Notes under the pieces: generated by a model
Database searches by the model: none
What the model was told of the DNA's origin: nothing
What the model saw: the letters and a program-made list of their open reading frames with translations, nothing else
Shown: positions 25,735-32,963 of the stretch, piece by piece
Numbering within the stretch: the stretch's first letter is position 1
Layout: each line of letters begins with the position of its first letter
Position numbers and translations under genes: made by a program
Origin: Rhizobium sp. BK196
Lineage (GTDB): Bacteria; Pseudomonadota; Alphaproteobacteria; Rhizobiales; Rhizobiaceae
DNA length: 64,000 nt
Assembly: GCF_014193255.1 (NCBI RefSeq)
Contig: NZ_JACHZB010000001.1
Location: forward strand, 776,018 to 840,017
Reading direction: 5' to 3'

Positions 25735-25752
25735 TCCCCGCATATGTGGGGA
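25735..25752. promoter_or_regulatory. Candidate CinR operator upstream of cinR
   Basis: TCCCCGCATATGTGGGGA is palindromic with a single mismatch pair. It lies 60 bp before the cinR start codon and matches the CCCC-N-CATATG-N-GGGG element in the cinI promoter. This suggests CinR autoregulation, or PraR/ExpR-type control, and also places it between the divergent 61-aa gene and cinR. Confidence 0.55.
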
Positions 25753-25811
25753 TGCCTTGTATTTTTGACATTCCTCGCGGTAGGATTGAACGGTTTGAGA
25801 CAGGCGGCACG

Positions 25812-26537
25812 ATGACGGAAAACAGTTATTCCCAAAAGTTCGAACCCGTTTTCGAACAGATCAAGGCTGCGGTCAATGTCGATGCTTCCATCCGCATCTT
25901 CCAGGCGGAGTATGCCGTCGACTATGTCACCTATCACCTCGCTCAGACCATAGCGGCAAAGATCGACGCCCCTTTCGTGCGCACCACCTATCCGGATGCC
26001 TGGGTCTCGCGCTACCTGCTCAACAGCTATGTGAAGGTCGATCCGATCGTCAAACAGGGCTTCGAGCGCCAGCTGCCCTTCGACTGGAGCGAGGTGGAGC
26101 CGACGCCGGAAGCCTATGCCATGCTCGTCGATGCCCAGAAGCACGGGATCGGCGGCAACGGCTATTCCATCCCCGTTGCCGACAAGGCTCAACGCCGCGC
26201 GCTGCTGTCGATCAATGCCCGCATGCCGGTCGATGATTGGACCGCTATGGTCAAGCTCTATCGCAATGAATGGATCGAGCTCGCCCATGTCATCCATCGG
26301 AAGGCAATCTACGAGCTTCACGGCGAGAACGACCCGGTACCGACGCTTTCTCCGCGCGAAATCGAATGTCTGCATTGGACGGCACTCGGCAAGGACTACA
26401 AGGATATCGCCGTCATCCTCGGCATTTCCGAGCATACGACCCGCGATTATCTGAAAACCGCCCGCTTCAAACTCGGCTGCGCCACCATTTCCGCGGCCGC
26501 CTCGCGGGCCGTGCAGCTGCGCATCATCAATCCCTAA
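25812..26537 (+). CDS. cinR: LuxR-type quorum-sensing regulator CinR
   Basis: A 241-aa acyl-homoserine-lactone receptor/activator. The N-terminal autoinducer-binding domain (about 1-165) carries the family Trp/Tyr/Asp residues ([21 protein letters not shown]), and the C-terminal LuxR helix-turn-helix (about 172-235) starts [44 protein letters not shown]. Sequence and synteny with cinI-cinS match R. leguminosarum/etli CinR, which responds to 3-hydroxy-C14:1-HSL. I start at ATG 25812; the frame opens earlier at 25746 but that part resembles promoter sequence. Confidence 0.92.
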   Translation: MTENSYSQKFEPVFEQIKAAVNVDASIRIFQAEYAVDYVTYHLAQTIAAKIDAPFVRTTYPDAWVSRYLLNSYVKVDPIVKQGFERQLPFDWSEVEPTPEAYAMLVDAQKHGIGGNGYSIPVADKAQRRALLSINARMPVDDWTAMVKLYRNEWIELAHVIHRKAIYELHGENDPVPTLSPREIECLHWTALGKDYKDIAVILGISEHTTRDYLKTARFKLGCATISAAASRAVQLRIINP

Positions 26538-26678
26538 ATTTTTCGTCCCGGCCGGACCGAAACCTCCGCTGGCTAAACGTCGGGCGTACCGGAAGGTATG
26601 GCCTTCTCTGATCTTTGCACCTTGACGAAACCCGCTCCGCGGCATGCTTCAAGCTGCCTGGAAAAGGCCCTGATGGAT

Positions 26679-26722
26679 CCCCCCATATGCGGGGGCTCAT
26701 CTGTAGGCACCCATATGAGGGA
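26679..26722. promoter_or_regulatory. Tandem CATATG-centred palindromes in cinI promoter (candidate cin box)
   Basis: The first element, CCCC-C-CATATG-C-GGGG at 26679-26694, is an interrupted palindrome. A weaker second copy, CACCCATATGAGGG at 26708-26721, is centred 28 bp further downstream. They end about 63 bp before the cinI ATG. The first shares its full layout with the element upstream of cinR. CinR activates cinI in related strains, so it is a natural binding candidate; the second copy may extend or modulate it. Confidence 0.65.
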
Positions 26723-26784
26723 ATTTCCGACACCGCCGTCCTGAACCATTCTGCCTTCACGAACCAAACACGCTGGAGGGCAAA

Positions 26785-27450
26785 ATGTTCGTTATCATTC
26801 AGGCACATGAGTATCAGAAATACGCTTTCATACTCGACCAGATGTTCCGTCTGCGCAAGAAAGTCTTTGCCGATACTCTTGGCTGGAACGTTCCGGTAAT
26901 CGGCCCCTTCGAGCGCGACAGCTATGACTCGCTATGCCCGGCCTATCTCGTCTGGTGCGACGAAACCCGCACCCGCCTTTACGGGGGCATGCGCCTGATG
27001 CCGACGACCGGACCGACCCTCCTCTACGATGTCTTCCGCGAAACCTTCCCGCAGGCAGCCGATCTCGTCGCCCCCGGCATCTGGGAGGGCACCCGCATGT
27101 GCATCGACGAGGAAGCAATCTCCGACAATTTTCCCGATATCGACTCCGGCCGCGCCTTCTCCATGCTGCTGCTGGCGCTTTGCGAATGCGCCCTCGATCA
27201 CGGCATCCACACCATGATCTCCAACTACGAACCCCACCTGAAACGCGTCTACAAGCGCGCCGGCGCCGAGGTCGAGGAACTCGGCCGCGCCGATGGCTAC
27301 GGCAAATATCCGGTCTGCTGCGGCGCCTTTGAAGTTTCCGAGCGTGTGCTCACCAAGATGCGCGCATCCCTCGGCATCGATACCCCCCTCTATACCCGCT
27401 ACGTCCCGACGCGTTCCGTCGTGACCCAATTCCTGGAGATGGCAGCATGA
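26785..27450 (+). CDS. cinI: Acyl-homoserine-lactone synthase CinI
   Basis: A 221-aa LuxI-type synthase making a long-chain (3-hydroxy-C14:1) homoserine lactone from S-adenosylmethionine and an acyl carrier. The LuxI invariant residues are visible: RLRKKVFADTLGW (Arg and Phe/Trp), DSYDSLCPAYLV with Asp, YGGMRLMPT with Arg, and WEGTRMCID with Glu and Arg. GGAGG precedes the ATG. The final ATGA overlaps the cinS start by 4 nt, so the two are translationally coupled. cinR lies 247 bp upstream with tandem cin-box-like sites in between. Confidence 0.95.
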   Translation: MFVIIQAHEYQKYAFILDQMFRLRKKVFADTLGWNVPVIGPFERDSYDSLCPAYLVWCDETRTRLYGGMRLMPTTGPTLLYDVFRETFPQAADLVAPGIWEGTRMCIDEEAISDNFPDIDSGRAFSMLLLALCECALDHGIHTMISNYEPHLKRVYKRAGAEVEELGRADGYGKYPVCCGAFEVSERVLTKMRASLGIDTPLYTRYVPTRSVVTQFLEMAA

Positions 27451-27638
27451 ACCGCGTGAACGAAACCACAGTGCAGAAAGATATCGGTGCGTTGGAACGA
27501 CATATCCTCGCATCCCGCGATATTGCCACGCAGATGGGAGACCCCTTCCTCTCCTATCTCCTTTCGATGGCTCTTTTCACGATCTATGAGAAGAAGGCGC
27601 ATCAGGAAAACGATCTGCTGAAGAGCAGCTACAACTAG
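27447..27638 (+). CDS. cinS: Small regulatory protein CinS
   Basis: A 63-aa protein coupled to cinI. In R. leguminosarum CinS is a small anti-repressor that is co-expressed with CinI and relieves PraR repression, linking the cin system to the rai and rhi systems. The sequence is acidic at the N-terminus and helical (IGALERHILASRDIATQMGDPFLSYLLSMALFTIYEKK), with no metal or nucleotide motif. Identification rests on position, length and this sequence. A rhizobial repeat follows directly. Confidence 0.9.
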   Translation: MNRVNETTVQKDIGALERHILASRDIATQMGDPFLSYLLSMALFTIYEKKAHQENDLLKSSYN

Positions 27639-27735
27639 AGCAATTCGAGCAAAAGTGCTTGAGCATTTTGCGTCCGGAGTTGCGTGAAAACAAATAGATA
27701 GAGCATTTTCGTTATTCGAAGAAAAATTGGAAATG
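27637..27735. repeat. Rhizobial intergenic repeat (AGAGCAATTC ... GAGCATTTTC family)
   Basis: The stretch beginning AGAGCAATTCGAGCAAAAG and continuing through GCGTCCGGAGTTGCGTGAAAAC to GAGCATTTTCG resembles a family of short intergenic repeats scattered through Rhizobiaceae genomes. Only one copy is seen here. Identification is from memory of the family; no copy comparison was possible. Confidence 0.5.
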
Positions 27736-27824
27736 CTGTGGCGGCTCCCCCGGGGCCAGCGGCCGGGCTTGAAGCAGACCTCCCTTCAGGCTCGGCTGCG
27801 CCTCCCGATCTCAAGCGCCTCGCC

Positions 27825-27849
27825 GGAACATTCGGCTCCCCAGCCGGTT
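27825..27849 (+). promoter_or_regulatory. EcfG-type general-stress promoter of second DUF2934 gene
   Basis: GGAAC (27825-27829), 16 bp, GGTT (27846-27849); the -10 region GGTTTTGC is the same as in the promoter at 21996. It lies 32 bp before the ATG at 27881, a normal spacing. Confidence 0.65.
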
Positions 27850-27880
27850 TTGCGATGACCGAAACCCACGGGAGCTAGCC

Positions 27881-28111
27881 ATGACGGAACGAAATGAGGA
27901 CCGCGTACGCGAGCGCGCCTACGCAATCTGGGAAAAGGAAGGCAGGCCGGAAGGCCAAGATCGGCGCCACTGGAACGAGGCCGAGGCCGAATTGCGCGGC
28001 GAAACGACAAAAGTCAACGAACAGGCTCGCAAGCAGATCGAAGAAACCGAAACCGCGACGGGAGCAACCGACGTCCCCATTCCGCCGCCGTCGATGGCGA
28101 GCCCCGATTGA
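27881..28111 (+). CDS. DUF2934 domain-containing protein (paralogue 2)
   Basis: A 76-aa protein. Residues 8-40 match the DUF2934 signature (VRERAYAIWEKEGRPEGQDRRHWNEAEAEL) more closely than the paralogue at 22698. The rest is Glu/Thr-rich and probably disordered. GGGAGCT precedes the ATG, and an EcfG-type promoter is upstream. Function unknown. It converges with the response regulator gene. Confidence 0.8.
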   Translation: MTERNEDRVRERAYAIWEKEGRPEGQDRRHWNEAEAELRGETTKVNEQARKQIEETETATGATDVPIPPPSMASPD

Positions 28112-28125
28112 TGCTCCGCCTGCAG

Positions 28126-28494
28126 CTACCGCGTCATCGAATCGATCGCCGAGATCAAGGCCTCGTGCTGATAGGGTTTCGGCAGGAAAGTCGTGTTGGC
28201 AGGCAACGACATCGGATCGAGCCGCACCATGCCCGAGGTGATGATGATGCCGATATTCGGCCGCATCGCCCTCACCCGCTTGGCGAGCTGGATGCCGTCC
28301 ATCGAACCGGCCATATTCACGTCGGTGAAGAGGATATCGACATCGTTGCGGGCCTTTAGAAGCACCATTGCCTCGTCCGCGTTCCCAGCCTCGAGCGCCA
28401 CATGCCCTACGTCTTCGAGCACATCCAGAATATTGAACCTGATCAGCGGTTCGTCCTCGACGATGAGCACCACGGCACCCTGGGAAGCCACCAT
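28126..28494 (-). CDS. Single-domain response regulator receiver protein
   Basis: A 122-aa REC domain with no output domain. Acidic pocket residues EDEP lie near residue 12, the phospho-acceptor Asp in ILFTDVNM near residue 57, the conserved Ser in IIITSG near residue 86, and the Lys of FLPKPY near residue 106. Such single-domain proteins often act as phosphate sinks or in two-component signalling. The ATG at 28494 is preceded by GAAGAGGG; a longer frame to 28581 lacks resemblance to the family. A looser EcfG-like site (GGAAC-N16-CATT) sits at 28533-28557. No kinase is next to it. Confidence 0.85.
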   Translation of the reverse strand: MVASQGAVVLIVEDEPLIRFNILDVLEDVGHVALEAGNADEAMVLLKARNDVDILFTDVNMAGSMDGIQLAKRVRAMRPNIGIIITSGMVRLDPMSLPANTTFLPKPYQHEALISAIDSMTR

Positions 28495-28532
28495 TCTGCG
28501 ATTGCCCTCTTCAATCCTGTCTGACAGCAGTA

Positions 28533-28557
28533 AATGTAGCCCGCGCGCGAAGGTTCC
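28533..28557 (-). promoter_or_regulatory. Weak EcfG-like promoter candidate for the response regulator
   Basis: On the minus strand it reads GGAAC-N16-CATT: an intact -35 element but a -10 with one mismatch to CGTT. It fits the looser rhizobial GGAAC-N18-TT pattern and lies about 40 bp before the ATG at 28494. Confidence 0.35.
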
Positions 28558-28685
28558 AGAGGGCAGACCGCAAATATGCATCGTCCACAGATGCTTGCGC
28601 TCATGGCTTGTGACTGTCCCGGATTTGCGTTAAGCGGACAAAAGCCGCGGGAACCATTGCCCCGGCTGACCGCACCCTGGGTGCC

Positions 28686-28761
28686 GGGCCTGTAGCTCAA
28701 TGGTTAGAGCCGGCGGCTCATAACCGCTTGGTTGGGGGTTCGAGTCCCTCCGGGCCCACCA
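28686..28761 (+). tRNA. tRNA with CAU anticodon, probably tRNA-Ile2 (lysidine) rather than tRNA-Met
   Basis: The 76-nt gene folds as a full cloverleaf: acceptor GGGCCTG with CGGGCCC, D-arm AGCTCAATGGTTAGAGC, anticodon stem-loop GGCGGCTCATAACCGCT with CAU, and T-arm with GGTTCGAGTCCC, ending in an encoded CCA. The D-arm and the CTCATAACCGCTTGGT stretch closely match the bacterial tRNA-Ile2 whose CAU is modified to lysidine-AU. Elongator and initiator Met tRNAs have different arms. A T-rich tract follows at once (terminator). No integrase lies nearby. Confidence 0.9.
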
Positions 28762-29064
28762 TTTTTTATTTTATTTCAATAGCTTACGACTGTAGCCGGT
28801 GTAGACGGACGCGAAAATTCAGAATTTTGACACGGGGTTCCGGAATTTTAGAATTGGCGCCAATCGTTCGAAGGGACGTTAAACCGCCTTTGACGAAGTG
28901 GGGCCTCAAGCGCCTTTTTCCGCAAAAGGAGCGCCCTCATGATCTTAAAGAAATCGTTGATCAGCTGAATGTAGGTCCAGTGGTTTGGATATTCGTCATA
29001 TGAACCTCCCAAGGTGGCATACGCGGATCTCTTTTCTTGCGCCTAACACCCCTGGACATCTGCC
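28762..29064. other. Intergenic region after tRNA, possible mobile-element remnant
   Basis: About 300 bp with no convincing gene. Just after the tRNA, AAAATTC-A-GAATTTT at 28814-28828 is a perfect interrupted palindrome, followed by GGAATTTTAGAATT. Compact palindromic AT blocks like these occur near insertion-sequence ends, and tRNA 3' ends are common integration sites, but I see neither an integrase nor duplicated tRNA sequence. Confidence 0.25.
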
Positions 29065-29178
29065 GTGTTTCCGAGCCTGCCGATAGCACCGCCATTTCAT
29101 TGCCGCCCCCTCATATTCATGATAGCTTCACTACGCTTTCGCGCTTGTAAGCCAGGGATGGCAAGACGGGGGTGCGCG

Positions 29179-29769
29179 ATGAATGGCTTTTGGATCAGCT
29201 TCATCTGTTTCGGCCTTGGGATTTCCGCTGCGTCCGCCGGCCCACTGCACGATGCCGCGCGCGCGGGCGATGTCGAGCGCGTCAAGCAGCTTGCGGATCA
29301 GGGCGCAAACCTCGCTGAACTGGATGATACCGGCGAGCCGGCACTGCTGATTGCGGCCCTGTCGGGCAAGGCAGATGTCGTCACTCTTCTTCTTGACCGC
29401 GGCGGCGATATCGAAATCCGCAACAAGGGCGGGCTGACGGCTCTGCATGCGGCGGCCTATGGCGGGCATCTCGATATAGTGGAGTTGCTGGTGGCGCGAG
29501 GCGCCTCGGTCAACGATCACGAGAACTTCTACAATATGACGCCGCTCCATGCGGCGGCGGAGGAAGGCCATGCCGATGTCATCGCTTTCCTGCTCGCGCA
29601 GAAGGCCGATATCGAGCCGAAGGAAAGAAACGGCTACACGCCGGTGACCCAGGCAGGATGGCGATCGCACTGGGACGCCGTCACTCTTTTGTTGAAAGCA
29701 GGCGCCGCCTGTCAGGGAGCCGACCTTACGGGTCAGTGGCTCTATGACGAATGCACGAAGCGAAAATGA
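29179..29769 (+). CDS. Secreted ankyrin-repeat protein
   Basis: A 196-aa protein. The N-terminus is a Sec signal peptide (MNGFWISFICFGLGISAASAG). Five ankyrin units follow from about residue 22, each showing the LH-AA-G / LL--GA pattern, as in GGLTALHAAAYGGHLDIVELLVARGASVN and MTPLHAAAEEGHADVIAFLLAQKADIE. It probably acts in the periplasm as a protein-interaction scaffold; the partner is unknown. I start at ATG 29179 because it gives the signal peptide; an upstream frame to 29065 adds unrelated residues. The YHS gene follows after 30 bp on the same strand. Confidence 0.8.
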   Translation: MNGFWISFICFGLGISAASAGPLHDAARAGDVERVKQLADQGANLAELDDTGEPALLIAALSGKADVVTLLLDRGGDIEIRNKGGLTALHAAAYGGHLDIVELLVARGASVNDHENFYNMTPLHAAAEEGHADVIAFLLAQKADIEPKERNGYTPVTQAGWRSHWDAVTLLLKAGAACQGADLTGQWLYDECTKRK

Positions 29770-29799
29770 GCGTGCGCGCCTGAAAACGGGAGCATTGAA

Positions 29800-30312
29800 A
29801 TGTCTCACTGGAATGGATTTGTGAAGGCCGCAGCTATGGGCGGCCTTGCCGTCTTGCTGTTGGCAAACGAGGCCACGGCGGAAGACTTCGTCAATACGGG
29901 CTATTTCGGGGATGTGGCGATCAAGGGCTATGACCCGGTCGCCTATTTTACGGATGATAAAGCGGTGGAAGGATCGCCGCAATATTCCCATCACTGGCTG
30001 GGCGCCACCTGGTATTTCGCCAGTGCCGAGCATCGTGACATGTTCGTCAAGGACCCCGGAAAATATGCCCCGCAATATGGCGGCTACTGCGCCGATGGCG
30101 TGTCGTTCGGAACGGTGACCACCAATATCGACCCGAATGCCTGGCGCATCATCGATGGCAAGCTCTATATCAGCTATGATCCGGGTGCGGCCGAAGGGCT
30201 GGTGAAGAACCCGACGAAGGTGGTCGATTCCAAAAAGCACTGGTCGGAAGTGCAGAACATCCTGATCTCGGAGAAGGCGCAGAAAGACTGGCAGCATCCC
30301 TCAGCCCAATAG
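29800..30312 (+). CDS. YHS domain-containing periplasmic protein
   Basis: A 170-aa protein. A signal peptide (AAAMGGLAVLLLANEATA) is followed by the YHS domain at about residues 38-90: VAIKGYDPVAYFTDDKAVEGSP, HWLGATWYFASAEHRDMFVKDPGKYAPQYGGYCADGV. YHS domains may bind metal; the Tyr, His and Ser positions of the pattern are conserved, but the classic Cys set is reduced to one. Co-transcription with the ankyrin gene is plausible from the 30-bp spacing. A role in metal handling or envelope stress is speculative. Confidence 0.8.
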   Translation: MSHWNGFVKAAAMGGLAVLLLANEATAEDFVNTGYFGDVAIKGYDPVAYFTDDKAVEGSPQYSHHWLGATWYFASAEHRDMFVKDPGKYAPQYGGYCADGVSFGTVTTNIDPNAWRIIDGKLYISYDPGAAEGLVKNPTKVVDSKKHWSEVQNILISEKAQKDWQHPSAQ

Positions 30313-30327
30313 CTGGCCAGTCGGTCG

Positions 30328-32544
30328 TCAGCCCCCGATCGAGAAGAATTTCAGCGCCTGCGGCGTGACATGCACATATGTCGCGCCGGGCTCGTCCGTA
30401 GCGCGATTGCGATAGACGTTGCCGCAGACCATCCTGTCGAGGAAATAGCCCGGGAATTTCTCGCAGAGCCAGTCTCCCTTGATCTCGACGGTGCCGGTAA
30501 TATTCGTGTTGGCGCTGCGATAGGCGGTATTGCCGGCTTTGTCGAAGAACTGGACGAATTGCGTGCCGTTGCGATGCTTGCCGGTCCAGGTCTTGTCGCT
30601 GATGAGATCGCGCAACTGCTCGCCGGAGATCTGATCGGCCTTCTCGCCCTGAAATCCAAAGGGCCATTCGGGAATTCCCGCTTTCTGCAGCCTGCTCAAA
30701 TGCAGGTTCAGATCGTCCTTGCGCCAGTAGTCGTAGAGATAGCTGTAATAGGTCAGATTGCTTTCGGGAAAGAGCGTCAGCAGCTTCGTCTTCTCCTGCA
30801 GGCTGCGTTTCTTGTCGCCGTCCTCGATATAGGCTGCGGTCAGGAATTCGCGCGCAGCCTCCGCATTGGGAAGCGCGTCGCGGGCCGCCTCCATCAGCGA
30901 AATCGACCGGTCGTCATCGCCGATGATGTAGAAGACGATACCCGCCAGCAATTGGAAGCCGGGAGATGGCGAAGGATCGAAGCGCAGCGCCTTTTCCATT
31001 TCGGTGGTCGCCTGGTCATGATTGCCGATATGAGCGAGCACGAGGGCCAGATTGCCATTGGCTTCAGCGTCGCTCGGCTGCGCCTGCACGGCACGGTTTG
31101 CCGATATCAGCGCCTCCGTCTGGCGCCCGTCGACCAGTTGCAGGAGGGCAAGGACCGTATGCGCCCGCGCATTGTTCGGATCGATCTTCAATGCCTGCCC
31201 TGCCGCGTCATAGGCGATCTTGCGGGCCACTGCCGCCGACCAGAGGATATTGTAGTCGTTGCGCCAGACATCGACGGCGATGCGCGCGATCCCCGCATGC
31301 GCATCGGCAAAGTTCGGATCGAGGTCGATCGCCTTCTGATAATAGGACAGCGCCTCGCGGTAGGTCCCCACGTCCCCATAGGTGAGGCCCGCCTGCTCGG
31401 CGCGCATGTAATAGTCGTAGGCCTCGAGATTCTCCGTCGGAATCTGCGCCAGTTGCGTGCGCTCGCCCTCGCTGAGCCTGATGGCAAGTGCTGCGATGAT
31501 CTTGCTGATGACATCATCCTGGACCGCGAAGAGATCGGCATATTCGCGGTCGTAGCGCTCGGCCCAGAGGGAAAGGCCGCTCAGCGCATCGATCAGTTTG
31601 ACATTGATGCGCAATCGCGAGCCTGCGCGCTGCAGCGTCCCTTCAAGGACGTAGTGAACACCGAGCTCGGCCGCCACATCCTGTATCTTGCCGCCATCAT
31701 CGCGCACCGCAAAGACGGAATGGCGCGCGATGACGAAGAGGCCGGAGACTTTCGACAGTTCCGTAATCAGATCATCGGTCAGGCCTTCTGCAAGATGATC
31801 GTGCTGCACGTCGCCGCTGACATTGATGAATGGCAATACGGCGACGGAAGGTTTATCAGGCAAAGGATAGGCAAAGCGTTGGGTCAACGACGGGTTTTCG
31901 AGCAGCGCCCACGGCTGCCACCACAGCGCCGCCCCGGCCAGAATGAGCAGGATGGCAGCCGCAGCCAGTGCCGCGACGCGCCGGCGGCTGAAATACTTTC
32001 GCAAATTGCTGAACTTCCTTGCTGCCGCCGGATCGAACACGACGCGGTAGACGCGCACGGGCTCAGCGATGCTTTTGACCCTTTGCTCGCCGAGCGAAAC
32101 GAAACCGACATCGAGCTTCAATTTCACCTGGTCGTAGGCTGGCCCGGAGATCGCGATCCCGCCGGGCTCGGCGAGCGCCTGCATACGGTCGGCAAGATTA
32201 ACGCCATCACCGTGGATGTCTGTCCCCTCGACGATAATGTCACCCAGATTGATGCCGATGCGGAAAGCCAGACGAAAATCGGCCGGTATCTCCGCATTGT
32301 GCTTCGCCTTCAGCTTCTGCACGTCCACCGCGCAGCGCATGGCCTCGACCACACTGTGAAATTCGACCAGCAGACCGTCGCCCATGGTTTTGACCAGCCG
32401 CCCGCTATGCTCGGCTATCAGGGGCTCGACGATTTCCCTCATGTCTGCCTGGAACCGTAGACGCGTTCCCTCTTCATCGACCTGGCTTAACCGGCCATAG
32501 CCCACGACATCGGCAATCAGCACGGCTGCAAGGCGGCGCTCCAT
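30328..32544 (-). CDS. Class III adenylate/guanylate cyclase with TolB-like and TPR domains
   Basis: A 738-aa membrane-anchored signalling protein. The cyclase domain (about 1-170) keeps the metal Asp residues in LIADVVGYG (residue 11-12) and MGDGLLVEF (residue 56), and the VNLADRMQALAEPGGI transition-state region. One transmembrane segment lies near residues 190-212. A FlgO/TolB-like beta region (PSVAVLPFINVSGD, GVHYVLEGTLQRAGSRLRI) occupies about 230-345, and TPR-like helices run from about 370 to 600. This architecture is abundant in rhizobia, which have many cyclases. The signal sensed is unknown. Confidence 0.88.
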   Translation of the reverse strand: MERRLAAVLIADVVGYGRLSQVDEEGTRLRFQADMREIVEPLIAEHSGRLVKTMGDGLLVEFHSVVEAMRCAVDVQKLKAKHNAEIPADFRLAFRIGINLGDIIVEGTDIHGDGVNLADRMQALAEPGGIAISGPAYDQVKLKLDVGFVSLGEQRVKSIAEPVRVYRVVFDPAAARKFSNLRKYFSRRRVAALAAAAILLILAGAALWWQPWALLENPSLTQRFAYPLPDKPSVAVLPFINVSGDVQHDHLAEGLTDDLITELSKVSGLFVIARHSVFAVRDDGGKIQDVAAELGVHYVLEGTLQRAGSRLRINVKLIDALSGLSLWAERYDREYADLFAVQDDVISKIIAALAIRLSEGERTQLAQIPTENLEAYDYYMRAEQAGLTYGDVGTYREALSYYQKAIDLDPNFADAHAGIARIAVDVWRNDYNILWSAAVARKIAYDAAGQALKIDPNNARAHTVLALLQLVDGRQTEALISANRAVQAQPSDAEANGNLALVLAHIGNHDQATTEMEKALRFDPSPSPGFQLLAGIVFYIIGDDDRSISLMEAARDALPNAEAAREFLTAAYIEDGDKKRSLQEKTKLLTLFPESNLTYYSYLYDYWRKDDLNLHLSRLQKAGIPEWPFGFQGEKADQISGEQLRDLISDKTWTGKHRNGTQFVQFFDKAGNTAYRSANTNITGTVEIKGDWLCEKFPGYFLDRMVCGNVYRNRATDEPGATYVHVTPQALKFFSIGG

Positions 32545-32752
32545 GTCAGTCTCTTCCCCCGAAAGGACGACAGCAGCATCTTACAGCACCGCTATGGCCG
32601 ATACCATCGACGACGAAAGGCTGTGAATCTGCGCCTTTGTCATGTCACTGTCATATTCTGCATAGGTGGCATGCCAAAATGCCCATTGTTGCAGCGCCGC
32701 GCACAAATTATATGCTCGCCGGCTAACAAAAATAACAAAAGTGAACTTTGCT

Positions 32753-32899
32753 ATGCACTTGATTTTCAAACGCCGCAAAAGCGGCCTCATGCGACGGATC
32801 GTCAACAGCTTCGATTCTGCCCAGCAGCGCTATCGTGATGCGCGCGAGGCAAGGAAGACCGCGGTCCACCCCTCGTTTCTGGACGATTTCGGCATCTGA
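32753..32899 (+). CDS. Small basic hypothetical protein, 48 aa
   Basis: A short Arg-rich protein (MHLIFKRRKSGLMRRIVNSFDSAQQRYRDAREARKTAVHPSFLDDFGI). The pattern of a basic helical N-terminus and a hydrophobic C-terminus resembles small rhizobial proteins of the DUF1127 kind, but the match is not clear enough to name it. No strong ribosome site is present. It lies in the 420-bp gap between the cyclase and the O-antigen ligase genes. Confidence 0.35.
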   Translation: MHLIFKRRKSGLMRRIVNSFDSAQQRYRDAREARKTAVHPSFLDDFGI

Positions 32900-32963
32900 C
32901 AACGCGAGTGCTCCAGCTTAAGGAGCGCTCGGCAACCCCTTGGGCCGGGTCTCATCGCCCCCC

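Noticed and set aside
28686..29064. Integrative element or prophage at the tRNA 3' end
   Set aside because: No integrase, no duplicated tRNA end and no phage genes within the window.
30370..32460. Long open frame (696 codons) on the plus strand opposite the adenylate cyclase gene
   Set aside because: Antisense frame in GC-rich coding DNA. The product has no family resemblance, while the minus-strand frame has a complete cyclase domain.
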